A stretch of DNA of 64,000 nt from CAZFER01 sp964517495 (GTDB lineage Bacteria > Hinthialibacterota > Hinthialibacteria > Hinthialibacterales > Hinthialibacteraceae): assembly GCA_964517495.1 (NCBI GenBank), contig CAZFER010000022.1, positions 16,531 through 80,530 of the forward strand, written 5' to 3'. Both the position numbers and the translations under genes were made by a program. The notes beneath the pieces are model-generated. The model did not search any database, had not been told where the DNA came from, and saw nothing but the letters and a program-made list of their open reading frames with translations. Of the stretch, positions 42,994 through 51,248 are shown piece after piece (the first letter of the stretch is position 1; each line of letters opens with the position of its first letter).

Positions 42994-43400
42994 AAAGCCA
43001 TTCTTTTACTACCCAGCGAGGGCGATGCTCCCACCGAGCCGCGTTTTTCAATCACCAAGGGAGGGCGAGGCTCCCGCCGAGCCGATATATCCTAAATCCG
43101 TGTGTGGTTCACGTTGTCCGACCCATCAATACACACCTCTATTCTAACATGAATAATCCACTCCTTGAATTGAGAAAATATAACCCCCCACCCCTAAAGA
43201 AGGCAGCATAATAAAACACCTTCCAGAGCTTAAATCTAACGCAAATAAACATCCCTGCATTAATTCTATTCACTTTGCCAATCTTATCTCCTCTTGGAAA
43301 CCTTTAAAAATAAATAAATTTTATAAAATTTATACACTTAATCTTGAATATTAATCGAATTAATAGAAAATATAACAAATTTTGAATGAGGTATTCTGCC
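42994..43400. repeat. Intergenic stretch with two GGGAGGGCGAGG-type repeats
   Basis: Two copies of AGGGCGAGGCTCCC-like repeat occur at about 43018-43045 and 43061-43085, each ending CCGAGCCG; a third lies at 63391-63415. CTCCC and GGGAG make each unit self-complementary. After them the interval is AT-rich and contains no ORF. No terminator for ppk2 is apparent. Confidence 0.6.
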
Positions 43401-44021
43401 ATGAAATGTCTATTATTTCTAAATCTTACCCTTGCATTTTCAATCATCTTGTTTGGTGGTTGCAATACTGCTGAAATTGCAGGCAGTACCGTTGGAGCCA
43501 CTCTGCTGGGTGCCCAGGCACCTGGAAGTGAAATACAACAGATTTATTACTTGGGTGTTTTTGATCCCATGGAACAAATCCCTCCCCAAGTGTATCGCAT
43601 TCGCGTCCACGGCCAGGCCAGCGCTATCAGCGCCACCAATTTTAGCTCAGGCTGGGTGCCAGCGGATGTGATTGACTCACTGACATCAAAAATCCAACAC
43701 AGCAGTTCTGGCGTCGCTGAGGTCACCGGGACTCCAACACCCACACCCGGACAAACAAGTGGATCATTTCTGGAAGGCCGCAAACTAGTCCTCTTCGGTC
43801 CGGAAGGCTTTCGTGAAGCCCCTGAAAACCACCGCCTGGTCATTGTCATGGGTTCCTCACCTCAAAAATTCTTTAGCGCCATTAACAATACCCTGACAGG
43901 TATCGCTTCGGTCAACCTGGAAACCTCAACCTCCGATGTATCACAGAAAATATTGAATTATCGCAATCAATTACTCAACGATCGCAAACGGCTTCTTGAC
44001 CTTCAAAAATACAGTAGCTAA
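43401..44021 (+). CDS. Hypothetical lipoprotein
   Basis: The frame has an earlier ATG at 43386, but ATG 43401 has GAGG about 9 bases upstream and gives a perfect lipoprotein signal: MKCLLFLNLTLAFSIILFGGC, lipobox FGGC with C21. I do not recognise the rest (206 residues in total). The mature part has a beta-rich segment (YYLGVFDPMEQIPPQVYRIRVHGQASAISATNFSSGWVPADVIDSLTSKI), a short TPTPTPGQ linker, then GRKLVLFGPEGFREAPENHRLVIVMGSSPQKFFSAI and a C-terminal helix (YRNQLLNDRKRLLDLQ). A second lipoprotein gene follows after a MITE-like element, and the two may act together in the cell envelope. Confidence 0.7.
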   Translation: MKCLLFLNLTLAFSIILFGGCNTAEIAGSTVGATLLGAQAPGSEIQQIYYLGVFDPMEQIPPQVYRIRVHGQASAISATNFSSGWVPADVIDSLTSKIQHSSSGVAEVTGTPTPTPGQTSGSFLEGRKLVLFGPEGFREAPENHRLVIVMGSSPQKFFSAINNTLTGIASVNLETSTSDVSQKILNYRNQLLNDRKRLLDLQKYSS

Positions 44022-44073
44022 AAACGTAATGCCCCAAAAGAGTGGCGAATGAAAAAGATTGTTTATTTTGTGG

Positions 44074-44195
44074 TGAGATTGTCTCAAAACAGGGTTGACA
44101 CATAGGTCAACCCCTACATGTGGTAGGGGCGAACCTATGTGTTCGCCCTATGTAGAAGCACGGCGAACATCAGAATAAGTTTTGAAACAATCTCA
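44074..44195. repeat. 122-bp MITE-like element between lipoprotein genes
   Basis: TGAGATTGTCTCAAAAC (44074-44090) and GTTTTGAAACAATCTCA (44179-44195) form a 17-bp terminal inverted repeat with one mismatch. Inside are further palindromes (GGTTGAC/GTCAACC and GGGCGAAC/GTTCGCCC). No coding capacity. It fits a non-autonomous transposable element or a bulky RNA hairpin. Confidence 0.7.
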
Positions 44196-44224
44196 ATAAA
44201 TATACATAATACAAGGATAAAAAA

Positions 44225-46366
44225 ATGAAATCACTCAACGTTTATTTGTTGTCTTTGATGATGCTGGTATTAGGAGGCTGTGCCGTGATGACCGTTCAGG
44301 TTGATGTCTACAAAGGCCCACTCGCCAATCATGAAGAAATCCAAATGGAACAAACCATCTCCCTCGCCATCGGCGCCAAACCATTGTTGATTCACCTGCG
44401 TGATGACATCATCATCAGCGCCAGCAATTCTATTAATACTTTATCTCAATTATATGAAAACCCCTGTTACGAACCTGGGTATATTGAATATGTAAATAAG
44501 GCAACCTGTACGATTACCCCTATGGCATGTAAATGCCTCTTCAATAATTCATTGGCCAGACGTGTTAATGCGGTTTTGTCACTTTATGAAGATCGCGTAC
44601 CGGACAAATATAGAGACATTGTTCAAGTTGCACAAAACTTGTTGAACTGGGCAGAAAAATACTATGAAGATCCTGATTCAATTCAATATAATAAAAAAGC
44701 AGTGATTGAAATTGATAAGTTGGTAAGAAAATATAATCAATCTGAATATGTAACTGATAAATTCAAAATTGAGGAAGTGGAACAATTTATTGAAAAATCA
44801 CCGTATATTAATAGGAATAAAAATGTAAACGAGTTACCAATTGTTCGATGGAATAACCTGCTGGATGAAAATGTACCCAAAGTAAAACAAACCGTAAATG
44901 AATTTGTTATATCCGTCTCCAAAACCGGCTTGGAGGAAGGACGCCTGGATGACGGCATTGAAACCTTGATCGACCATTATTTAAACGCTGTAAAGGATAA
45001 TTATGGCAATGAAGATGCCGCCAATGATGAACGTCAGGTGTTGCTGAATGCCTTGGCCCGCTTTGCTGAAAAGATATTGACCCTCGCCAATTTTGAGCCT
45101 TTCTTTATTAACGAAGATATTAAAAAAGATGCTAAAAAAATGGTGAGCGAGTATGTTCAGGTTCTTCAAGCCGTGGGGAACTCAATCTTAATTCAAGTCG
45201 ATGAACTACGCCATCGCGGAGAACAGGAAAAATACCTGGTTCGCCAGGCAACCGATGAGATTATTGCCGCGCAATCACACCAGATTCTGGATTCCACTCC
45301 TAATGCCAGAAATGCCAAGGATGTCCTGGATGATGCAATTACTTCTTTGCGTTATGAATTGATCAAAGCTAAATCAGTGGTTAAAAATACGTCTGAGATA
45401 CAAGGACTGGAAGCGGCTATCAAGGAAACAGAAACTATACGCAACGATATGATTTACATGCGCCCCTCCTCGGCTTATCTCCGCTCCAGCTTTCCCTCCA
45501 CCAGCTTACAAGGAGATCCAGGCTTAAGTTGGAGTAACATGCTTCAACAGCATATGTATCGTCAATTACCTTTCTTTGCGGAACTCACCGGTGGTTTTGG
45601 TAATAAACGGCATGAACGGGAAATCAAAGCCGAAATCGATAAACAGTACTGGCAAAACATCAACACCGTCCGTGTCGCTGGTGGCGGGCTCACCAATTAT
45701 GTCATCGTAAAAGACGATGTCGGGAACTGGTATGTCAAAGGCTATTCCAGCGATCCTGAAGATATCATTAACTCCGCCACAACCGTCGCAACCTTTGGAT
45801 TAGGCCAAAAGTATCACAGCTTACTGGCCCCCAACGCACCCACAGGCGGAAGTGTCAAAGACAAACAGGTTATTGCCGCCCGGCATGAATATCAAACCAC
45901 CACTGCGGATCAGTTTGCTGATGTGAAAAAAGCCCTGAGCGGCCTGATTGACGATGTAAGTGCAACCTATCGCACCATCAACAATGCCACGCTAACCCAA
46001 AACCTGGATAACAAGAGTGTAAATCTAAAATCGGAAGTACAAGCCATTAAGGTCAATAGCAGTTTATCTGACGAAAAGAAAAGCATCGAACAATCAGATA
46101 AAATCATCGAAATGCTCCAAATGGCATTGGATTACCGAAAAGATATGATACGTGGCCTCAATCTTCATGTATTGCAAGTCCAGAAACAGGAAAACCCTGA
46201 ATCCTCTCAAGTGAAAACCATAAACATCGTTATTGAAACCATTGAAACCGAGGTAAACAACTTCATCGAAGAATGGATCAACAAACGCCTGCAAACCATC
46301 GATAAATTTGACAATAAGTTGGAAGGAATAGCCGCCGTTCCATCAAGTGACTCATCCTCCAACTGA
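44225..46366 (+). CDS. Large helical lipoprotein of unknown function
   Basis: 713 residues starting MKSLNVYLLSLMMLVLGGC; lipobox LGGC with C19 predicts an outer-membrane or periplasmic lipid anchor. Mature sequence opens VQVDVYKGPLANHEEIQMEQTISLAIGAKPLL and is mainly alpha-helical with coiled-coil-like stretches (VDELRHRGEQEKYLVRQATDEIIAAQS; VIETIETEVNNFIEEWINKRLQ). Four cysteines cluster near 80-105 (NPCYEPG, ATCTITPMACKC). A Gly/Thr-rich loop (RVAGGGLTNYVIVKDDVGNWYVKGYSSDPEDIINSA) at about 480-515 looks like a folded beta insert. No known domain recognised. It follows another lipoprotein gene on the same strand. ATG 44225 is preceded by AAGGA. Confidence 0.75.
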   Translation: MKSLNVYLLSLMMLVLGGCAVMTVQVDVYKGPLANHEEIQMEQTISLAIGAKPLLIHLRDDIIISASNSINTLSQLYENPCYEPGYIEYVNKATCTITPMACKCLFNNSLARRVNAVLSLYEDRVPDKYRDIVQVAQNLLNWAEKYYEDPDSIQYNKKAVIEIDKLVRKYNQSEYVTDKFKIEEVEQFIEKSPYINRNKNVNELPIVRWNNLLDENVPKVKQTVNEFVISVSKTGLEEGRLDDGIETLIDHYLNAVKDNYGNEDAANDERQVLLNALARFAEKILTLANFEPFFINEDIKKDAKKMVSEYVQVLQAVGNSILIQVDELRHRGEQEKYLVRQATDEIIAAQSHQILDSTPNARNAKDVLDDAITSLRYELIKAKSVVKNTSEIQGLEAAIKETETIRNDMIYMRPSSAYLRSSFPSTSLQGDPGLSWSNMLQQHMYRQLPFFAELTGGFGNKRHEREIKAEIDKQYWQNINTVRVAGGGLTNYVIVKDDVGNWYVKGYSSDPEDIINSATTVATFGLGQKYHSLLAPNAPTGGSVKDKQVIAARHEYQTTTADQFADVKKALSGLIDDVSATYRTINNATLTQNLDNKSVNLKSEVQAIKVNSSLSDEKKSIEQSDKIIEMLQMALDYRKDMIRGLNLHVLQVQKQENPESSQVKTINIVIETIETEVNNFIEEWINKRLQTIDKFDNKLEGIAAVPSSDSSSN

Positions 46367-46521
46367 ACAGATTCAAGGGCTTTTTAACATCTAAAAACAC
46401 AATCTCCCCTTTTCTTATCATGAAACTTCTTCCACCCATATACAACAACAATTGAAATCAAATCACCATCCATGATAAAGTAATCTCCACAGTATATAAT
46501 CAAACAAAAAGGTGAACCAAA

Positions 46522-47808
46522 ATGAATAAATGGCTGATGACCCTATTAATTATTTCAATAACCACCCTATCAACTCAAGCAATCTACGGCAATTCCATTT
46601 ACGCGGGATTAGCAAAAACCGATATCACACCTCCCATCGGAGGTGACACCACCGGCTATTCATCAGCCAAGCCCACCACCGGCATTCACGATCCATTATT
46701 TGCCAAAGTCCTGGTGCTGCAATCTGAAGAAAAAACCATTGCCCTGGTCGTATGGGACCTATGTGTCTTTAACTCTCCCTGGCTTCACAACCAAATGCCG
46801 GAGTTGGGTATCGATCGATTGTTGATTCTTAACACCCACACCCATGCCGGCCCCAATCTCAGACAGGACGATTTCCCTTCCAAAGAAAAACCCTGGCGAA
46901 AAACTGTTGAAGCGCGCGTATTGAACGCCATTCGCGAAGCAAAAAGCAATATGTTCCCCGCCTACGTTGCCGCTGATACCGGCGGCATACAGTTGGGCTA
47001 CAATCGCCTGGTCCGCCAACCCGGTGGCTATGCGATCACCCATTTTGAAAATCCCGATCGCATTCCCTATGGCCCTGTCGATCCCACTGTTGGCGTCATC
47101 CGCATCACCGATGAGGCTGGAGATATTCGCGCTGTCATGATCTGCTATGCCTGCCATCCCGTCGTATTAGGCCCCCAAAACCGTCAGATTTCCGCTGATT
47201 ACCCCGGCGTTTTATGCCGTGAGGTCAAGCAAAAATTAGGTGAAGATGTAACATGCCTCTTTATCCAGGGTGGTGCCGGTGATATTAATCCCCTCATCCT
47301 GGCCCGCACCGGTGAGCCGGATATGGATTTCCCCCTGGTGGAACGAGTCGGCGTATTACTGGCCGAAGAAACCTTAAAAACCATTGAACACATGAAAGAT
47401 CGTGAAGGAAAATCCACGTCCTTATCCTTTAAATCAAGCACCTTCGACACCGATCATCGTTTCGGTGAAGATGAAAAAATAACCGTCGGCACCACGTCTG
47501 TCTTGATCAACAACGAAATCGGTCTCGTTACCATGCCGGGCGAACCGTTCCACACGTTCCAAAACGACCTTCGCCATAAATCCGATCTGCCTTTTGCTTT
47601 TCTATTCGGATATTGCCTCGACGCCCCCTATGATTGGCCCCGCTACCTCCCCGATATCGAATCCGCCGCTCGCGGAGGCTACGGCGCCAGCGATGCCACT
47701 ATCGCCGCCGTGGGAACCGGCGAACGCCTGATCAACCAGGGCCTGGTCATGCTCTACGAGTTGCAAGACCGCCTGCTCGACCACCCCCAACGCCATATCC
47801 ACGAATGA
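46522..47808 (+). CDS. Secreted neutral/alkaline ceramidase-like protein
   Basis: 428 residues, signal peptide MNKWLMTLLIISITTLSTQAIYG. Motifs of the neutral ceramidase N-terminal domain are present: AGLAKTDITPPIGGD, NTHTHAGPN (zinc-binding histidines), ADYPGVLCREV, FIQGGAGDINPL and VTMPGEPFHTF. Classical ceramidases have about 650-700 residues with a C-terminal immunoglobulin-like domain, which is missing here, as in many planctomycete-type homologues of unverified substrate. It therefore belongs to the zinc amidase family, but hydrolysis of ceramide is not assured. ATG 46522 has AAAGGTG upstream. Unconnected to its neighbours. Confidence 0.88.
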   Translation: MNKWLMTLLIISITTLSTQAIYGNSIYAGLAKTDITPPIGGDTTGYSSAKPTTGIHDPLFAKVLVLQSEEKTIALVVWDLCVFNSPWLHNQMPELGIDRLLILNTHTHAGPNLRQDDFPSKEKPWRKTVEARVLNAIREAKSNMFPAYVAADTGGIQLGYNRLVRQPGGYAITHFENPDRIPYGPVDPTVGVIRITDEAGDIRAVMICYACHPVVLGPQNRQISADYPGVLCREVKQKLGEDVTCLFIQGGAGDINPLILARTGEPDMDFPLVERVGVLLAEETLKTIEHMKDREGKSTSLSFKSSTFDTDHRFGEDEKITVGTTSVLINNEIGLVTMPGEPFHTFQNDLRHKSDLPFAFLFGYCLDAPYDWPRYLPDIESAARGGYGASDATIAAVGTGERLINQGLVMLYELQDRLLDHPQRHIHE

Positions 47809-47945
47809 GAGATAGGCGGATGGCAAGGATAAGCATGGCTCATCAACAAATTCCCCTTCCAATTCAACGAGCCAAATTGTTCTTGACTTAATCAGGCTTT
47901 CTCCCTTTTACAACCAAAAACCCTTTGTGTTTCTCCAGTTACACT

Positions 47946-47951
47946 TATAAT
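47946..47951 (+). promoter_or_regulatory. -10 box (TATAAT) upstream of maf
   Basis: Perfect TATAAT 50 bases before the maf start. The -35 position is weak (TTGTGT at slightly short spacing), so this is a partial promoter call. Confidence 0.45.
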
Positions 47952-48000
47952 AGATTTATTAATTTAAATTCATTATCACTAAAGGTTTTATTAATCCGAT

Positions 48001-48609
48001 ATGTTCTCACCGGCCTATGAGGGAATTATTCTTGCCAGCCAATCTCCAAGACGCAAAAAGCTATTGGAGAAGATGGATTTGGACTTTCAGGTTATTCCAA
48101 GTGAATTGGTCGAAATGCCCCCCATGGGCGATAAACCCAGCGCCTATGCCTCCCGCACTGCCCTGGAAAAAGCCATTAAAGTGGGAGAACGATATCCTAA
48201 CCACCTCATCATCGGGGCGGATACCGTCGTGGCTCTCCAAGACCGCATTATGGGGAAACCTAAATCTAAAGAAGAAGCCTCCTTAATGCTCAGCCGCCTT
48301 TCAAACCAATGGCACGAAGTGTGGACCGGCTACTGCGTCTACAATAAAGCCAAATCAATCCAAATCGTAAAATCGGTCTGTTCCCATGTCCTCTTTCGGA
48401 ATCTAACCATCGATGAAATTGATGCCTACGTGGCAACCGGCGAGCCTGAAGATAAAGCCGGTTCCTATGCCATCCAGGGCCGCGGAAAAACCCTGGTCAA
48501 AAAAATCAAAGGCTCATACCATAATATTATTGGATTACCAACAATCGAGTTGGGCAAAACTCTCTTCCAACTCGGCATTTCCATCGATTCAATCGAATCA
48601 AAGTTTTAG
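48001..48609 (+). CDS. maf: Maf-family nucleoside triphosphate pyrophosphatase
   Basis: 202 residues with the Maf pattern: ILASQSPRRKKLLEKM at the N-terminus, ADTVVALQDRIMGKPKSKEEASLMLSRLSNQWHEVWTGYCV in the centre and GSYAIQGRGKTLVKKIKGSYHNIIGLP near the end. Maf proteins hydrolyse modified or canonical NTPs (dTTP/UTP types) to monophosphates and affect septation. The R in SPRR and the acidic pair in GADTVV are the catalytic/metal features. Product specificity cannot be told by eye. Followed after 39 bases by a bifunctional-nuclease-family gene on the same strand, so the two are probably co-transcribed. Confidence 0.95.
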   Translation: MFSPAYEGIILASQSPRRKKLLEKMDLDFQVIPSELVEMPPMGDKPSAYASRTALEKAIKVGERYPNHLIIGADTVVALQDRIMGKPKSKEEASLMLSRLSNQWHEVWTGYCVYNKAKSIQIVKSVCSHVLFRNLTIDEIDAYVATGEPEDKAGSYAIQGRGKTLVKKIKGSYHNIIGLPTIELGKTLFQLGISIDSIESKF

Positions 48610-48648
48610 TCATTATGGCTTTTTTAACGCACATTGAGGTATTGTTTT

Positions 48649-49044
48649 ATGATTGAAATGGAATTCTTTGAATTAAGATTAGATGAAACCGGCTCCGATC
48701 AGCTTATCATCTTGAAGGAAAAAATGGGAAATCGGATGATGCCGATCCTCATTGGGTATTATGAAGCCCAATCCATTCATCTCGCTTTAAACGATATCCA
48801 AATCCAACGCCCCTTAACCCATGACCTTGCCGTCAACATCGTCCATTCACTCGATGCAAAAATGGAAAAAGTTGTGGTCAATGATTTACGTGATTCAACC
48901 TTTTTTGCTCTCATCCACTTCTCCACCACCAACGGCCCCAAAGAGGTCGATTCACGCCCCAGCGATGCCATCGCCCTGGCGGTAAGAACCCACACACCCA
49001 TTTTCGTTGAACCCCATGTCCTGGAGCAAGTGGCCAAAGAATGA
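48649..49044 (+). CDS. Bifunctional nuclease family protein (DUF151)
   Basis: 131 residues from ATG 48649, which has GAGG 9 bases upstream; the frame extends to 48634 but without support. It matches the DUF151 fold: VLILKEKMGNRMMPILIGYYEAQSIHLALN, RPLTHDLAVNIVHSLDAKMEKVVVNDLRDSTFFALIHF and VDSRPSDAIALAVRTHTPIFVEPHVLEQ. Members show DNase/RNase activity in some bacteria and plants; in Thermotoga the structure is known but the role is unclear. No unusual feature. Likely in one transcript with maf. Confidence 0.9.
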   Translation: MIEMEFFELRLDETGSDQLIILKEKMGNRMMPILIGYYEAQSIHLALNDIQIQRPLTHDLAVNIVHSLDAKMEKVVVNDLRDSTFFALIHFSTTNGPKEVDSRPSDAIALAVRTHTPIFVEPHVLEQVAKE

Positions 49045-49391
49045 GATAACCAATCTTACCCTTCCCCATATGGCGTTCTTGCGTTCTTTCCCAATTGTTA
49101 ACTTGCCGTTATTGAACTTTGTCCATTTTTTTTCATTTTTTTATTGTCTCTTTTGGATTTAAGTAATAAAATTTTACTTGGAAGGATTTTCAAACTTTCA
49201 TTAACTCGGTAAAATTTCGCCCGATTGTTAAACCATTCCGAGGCAATAATTAGTTTCGAAATTTGAATTTAAAATGAATGAAAAAGAAATAATGGCATAT
49301 AATCTTTCTATAAATAGACTAAGCATAGCTTTAAGAAAGAGGATATAACCTCACCAATCGCTGATCGTTATATAAAGAAGAAGCGAGCATC
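49045..49391. other. AT-rich intergenic region
   Basis: No gene seen. A perfect TATAAT at 49298-49303 could be the -10 box of the small hypothetical gene at 49392, without a recognisable -35. No terminator is found after the DUF151 gene. Confidence 0.5.
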
Positions 49392-49721
49392 ATGAAAAGG
49401 AAAGAAATAATGAAATTAGCTGACAAATATCAGGATGAAATCAAAGTGCAAGTCACCAAGCGGCTTCCAAAACGGGAAATCGCCAGCGTGGTTAGAGATT
49501 TTATCGATCAACGCCTCACCTTTGCGGTTTCCCAGCATGAGGCCGAATATGAAGTCTGGCGGCAAGTTTTGCCTGGTGATCGGCCGCGGGTCAAAAACCG
49601 CAAAGAAGGCATGGTCCCCGCGGGTATCATCGAAGAGGATCTCGAGGATCTAAACGAACGCAACTTTGTCTGCGTTTGGGACCAAGGCAAAAAGGTCGCT
49701 GGCGATTTTGACGTCAATTAG
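49392..49721 (+). CDS. Small hypothetical protein
   Basis: 109 residues, not recognised. It looks soluble and mixed alpha/beta: KLADKYQDEIKVQVTKRLPKREIASVVRDFIDQRLTFAVSQHEAEYEVWRQVL, then an Arg/Lys-rich stretch (RPRVKNRKEG) and an acidic strand IIEEDLEDLNERNFVCVWDQGKKVAG. Composition and codon use appear normal, and the frame opens right behind AGAAGAAGCGAG, so it is probably real. Its stop overlaps that of the convergent O-antigen ligase gene by 4 bases. Confidence 0.6.
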   Translation: MKRKEIMKLADKYQDEIKVQVTKRLPKREIASVVRDFIDQRLTFAVSQHEAEYEVWRQVLPGDRPRVKNRKEGMVPAGIIEEDLEDLNERNFVCVWDQGKKVAGDFDVN

Positions 49722-51130
49722 CGATGTGTTGAACCATTGATCGAGCGTACCTTCTGGTCGATGAGGGGGAGATTCATGCTTAGTCCCATCATAATTCCAA
49801 GCCATGTCGCGGTTCGCATCTGAGCAAACATGGGGGCAAACATCTCCGCCGCACAAAAGGCGATAAACGAGCAGAATACTCCCCTCGAAACACATCTCAC
49901 ATATGCATCCTGAAGCAAATCATTCTGAAGATAAACTCTCCGTATAAACACAAAGTGAAGCAACAAATACGTAAACAAGCCAAATAACCCCATCTTAACC
50001 GCTACCCACAAAAACGTATTATGAACCCCCAATAAATTGGTCCGCGAAAGGAAAATCTCCATGGGCATCACCCCTCCAAGCCCGATACCCAATATGGGAT
50101 TCTGCTTTATGGAAATTAAGGCGTTTTGCCATTCTATCAATCGATAGTTGGCACTACTCTCTTTCGTTGGATTCAATATCGACTCAATCCTCATCCCGAT
50201 CGCCTGCCACTGCCCCATTACCGTAATCATGCACAACATCAAAACAAATCCAATTGCCACCAATGCGGCAAAACGCATCCTCGCTTTTTTCCCCTGAATC
50301 CAAAAAATAACCATAAGTCCAACAAAAATAGCCACATAATAAGCACGTTTGTATGAGAATAGAAAACAGAAAAATACGATGGGAGAAAACAAGTAATATA
50401 AACGCTTCAACGGAATATCCACCTTTTCCAGCCAAATAACAACCATAAACAACAAAAAGGTCATAAACGTCAGCGAATCCTCCCAACCCGTAAATATGGC
50501 TCGGATACGCCACTTTATCTGAAATCCCTCTCCCAACAGATAGAGATATGTTCCTTCAATCGATTTCAAGATAACCGCGATAAAAAAGATCGAAATCAAC
50601 GCTTGCAAGGATTGTTTGCTACGGATCAAATTAACGGTCAAAAAATAGGGAATAAAGAAATGCAGCAAACGCCGAGGTTCAAACAACCGCGAAGGATCTC
50701 CATAAAGCCGAAGACACGTGATATAACCCACCAGGCAGGCGATCGCAAATCCCCAAATCGCCACATCAAGTTGAGTACCCGCAATCCTCCCTTTCCGTTG
50801 CAATAACGTCAACAATATCAATATGATTAACGCCACTTCAAATACATTCAAACCAATAATGGGCAAATGTACCCGGTAAATGGTCTGAGCCAACATTTCT
50901 GTGACTAACAACACATCCTCAGAAAACAACGTTTCAATCCCGAAATAAAAGGCCAAAGCAATATCCGGCCGAGGTATAAACATTGCCATCGCTAACACAG
51001 AGGCAATCACAGCAACCGCTGAATAGGGTGGATAAACAACACCCAGCACCGACAAAATGGCAATCAAAATCAAACTAGCCACTATGGAAATGTTTTCTTT
51101 TAAATACAAAGATGTTGAGGCATTAACCAT
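49718..51130 (-). CDS. O-antigen ligase / Wzy polymerase-like membrane protein
   Basis: 470 residues, about 11 or 12 membrane spans. The Wzy_C/WaaL pattern is visible in the second half: IFTGWEDSLTFMTFLLFMVVIWLE, then a periplasmic loop RIESILNPTKESSANYRLIEWQNALISIKQNPILGIGLGG, followed by HNTFLWVAVKMGLFGLFTYLLLHFV with the conserved His. The family joins O-antigen or other glycans to lipid A core or polymerises them. It is an orphan here, with no neighbouring glycan genes. The LNPTKESSANYR loop with ARG is the proposed active region. Start at 51130 is the first ATG, with weak ribosome-site support. Confidence 0.85.
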   Translation of the reverse strand: MVNASTSLYLKENISIVASLILIAILSVLGVVYPPYSAVAVIASVLAMAMFIPRPDIALAFYFGIETLFSEDVLLVTEMLAQTIYRVHLPIIGLNVFEVALIILILLTLLQRKGRIAGTQLDVAIWGFAIACLVGYITCLRLYGDPSRLFEPRRLLHFFIPYFLTVNLIRSKQSLQALISIFFIAVILKSIEGTYLYLLGEGFQIKWRIRAIFTGWEDSLTFMTFLLFMVVIWLEKVDIPLKRLYYLFSPIVFFCFLFSYKRAYYVAIFVGLMVIFWIQGKKARMRFAALVAIGFVLMLCMITVMGQWQAIGMRIESILNPTKESSANYRLIEWQNALISIKQNPILGIGLGGVMPMEIFLSRTNLLGVHNTFLWVAVKMGLFGLFTYLLLHFVFIRRVYLQNDLLQDAYVRCVSRGVFCSFIAFCAAEMFAPMFAQMRTATWLGIMMGLSMNLPLIDQKVRSINGSTHR

Positions 51131-51248
51131 TACCGCAAACCAACCGATTAACTAAATAGATGAATAACTTTATTCCACTCTTCCACAATCAGCAAGCAAA
51201 ATAGAGTATAATAATGTTAATACCAATCATTGCACGGGATGAACGATC

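Noticed and set aside
47602..47891. ORFs overlapping the end of the ceramidase-like gene
   Set aside because: Composition (Arg/Pro-rich or Gly/Ala-rich) typical of shadows; no motifs.
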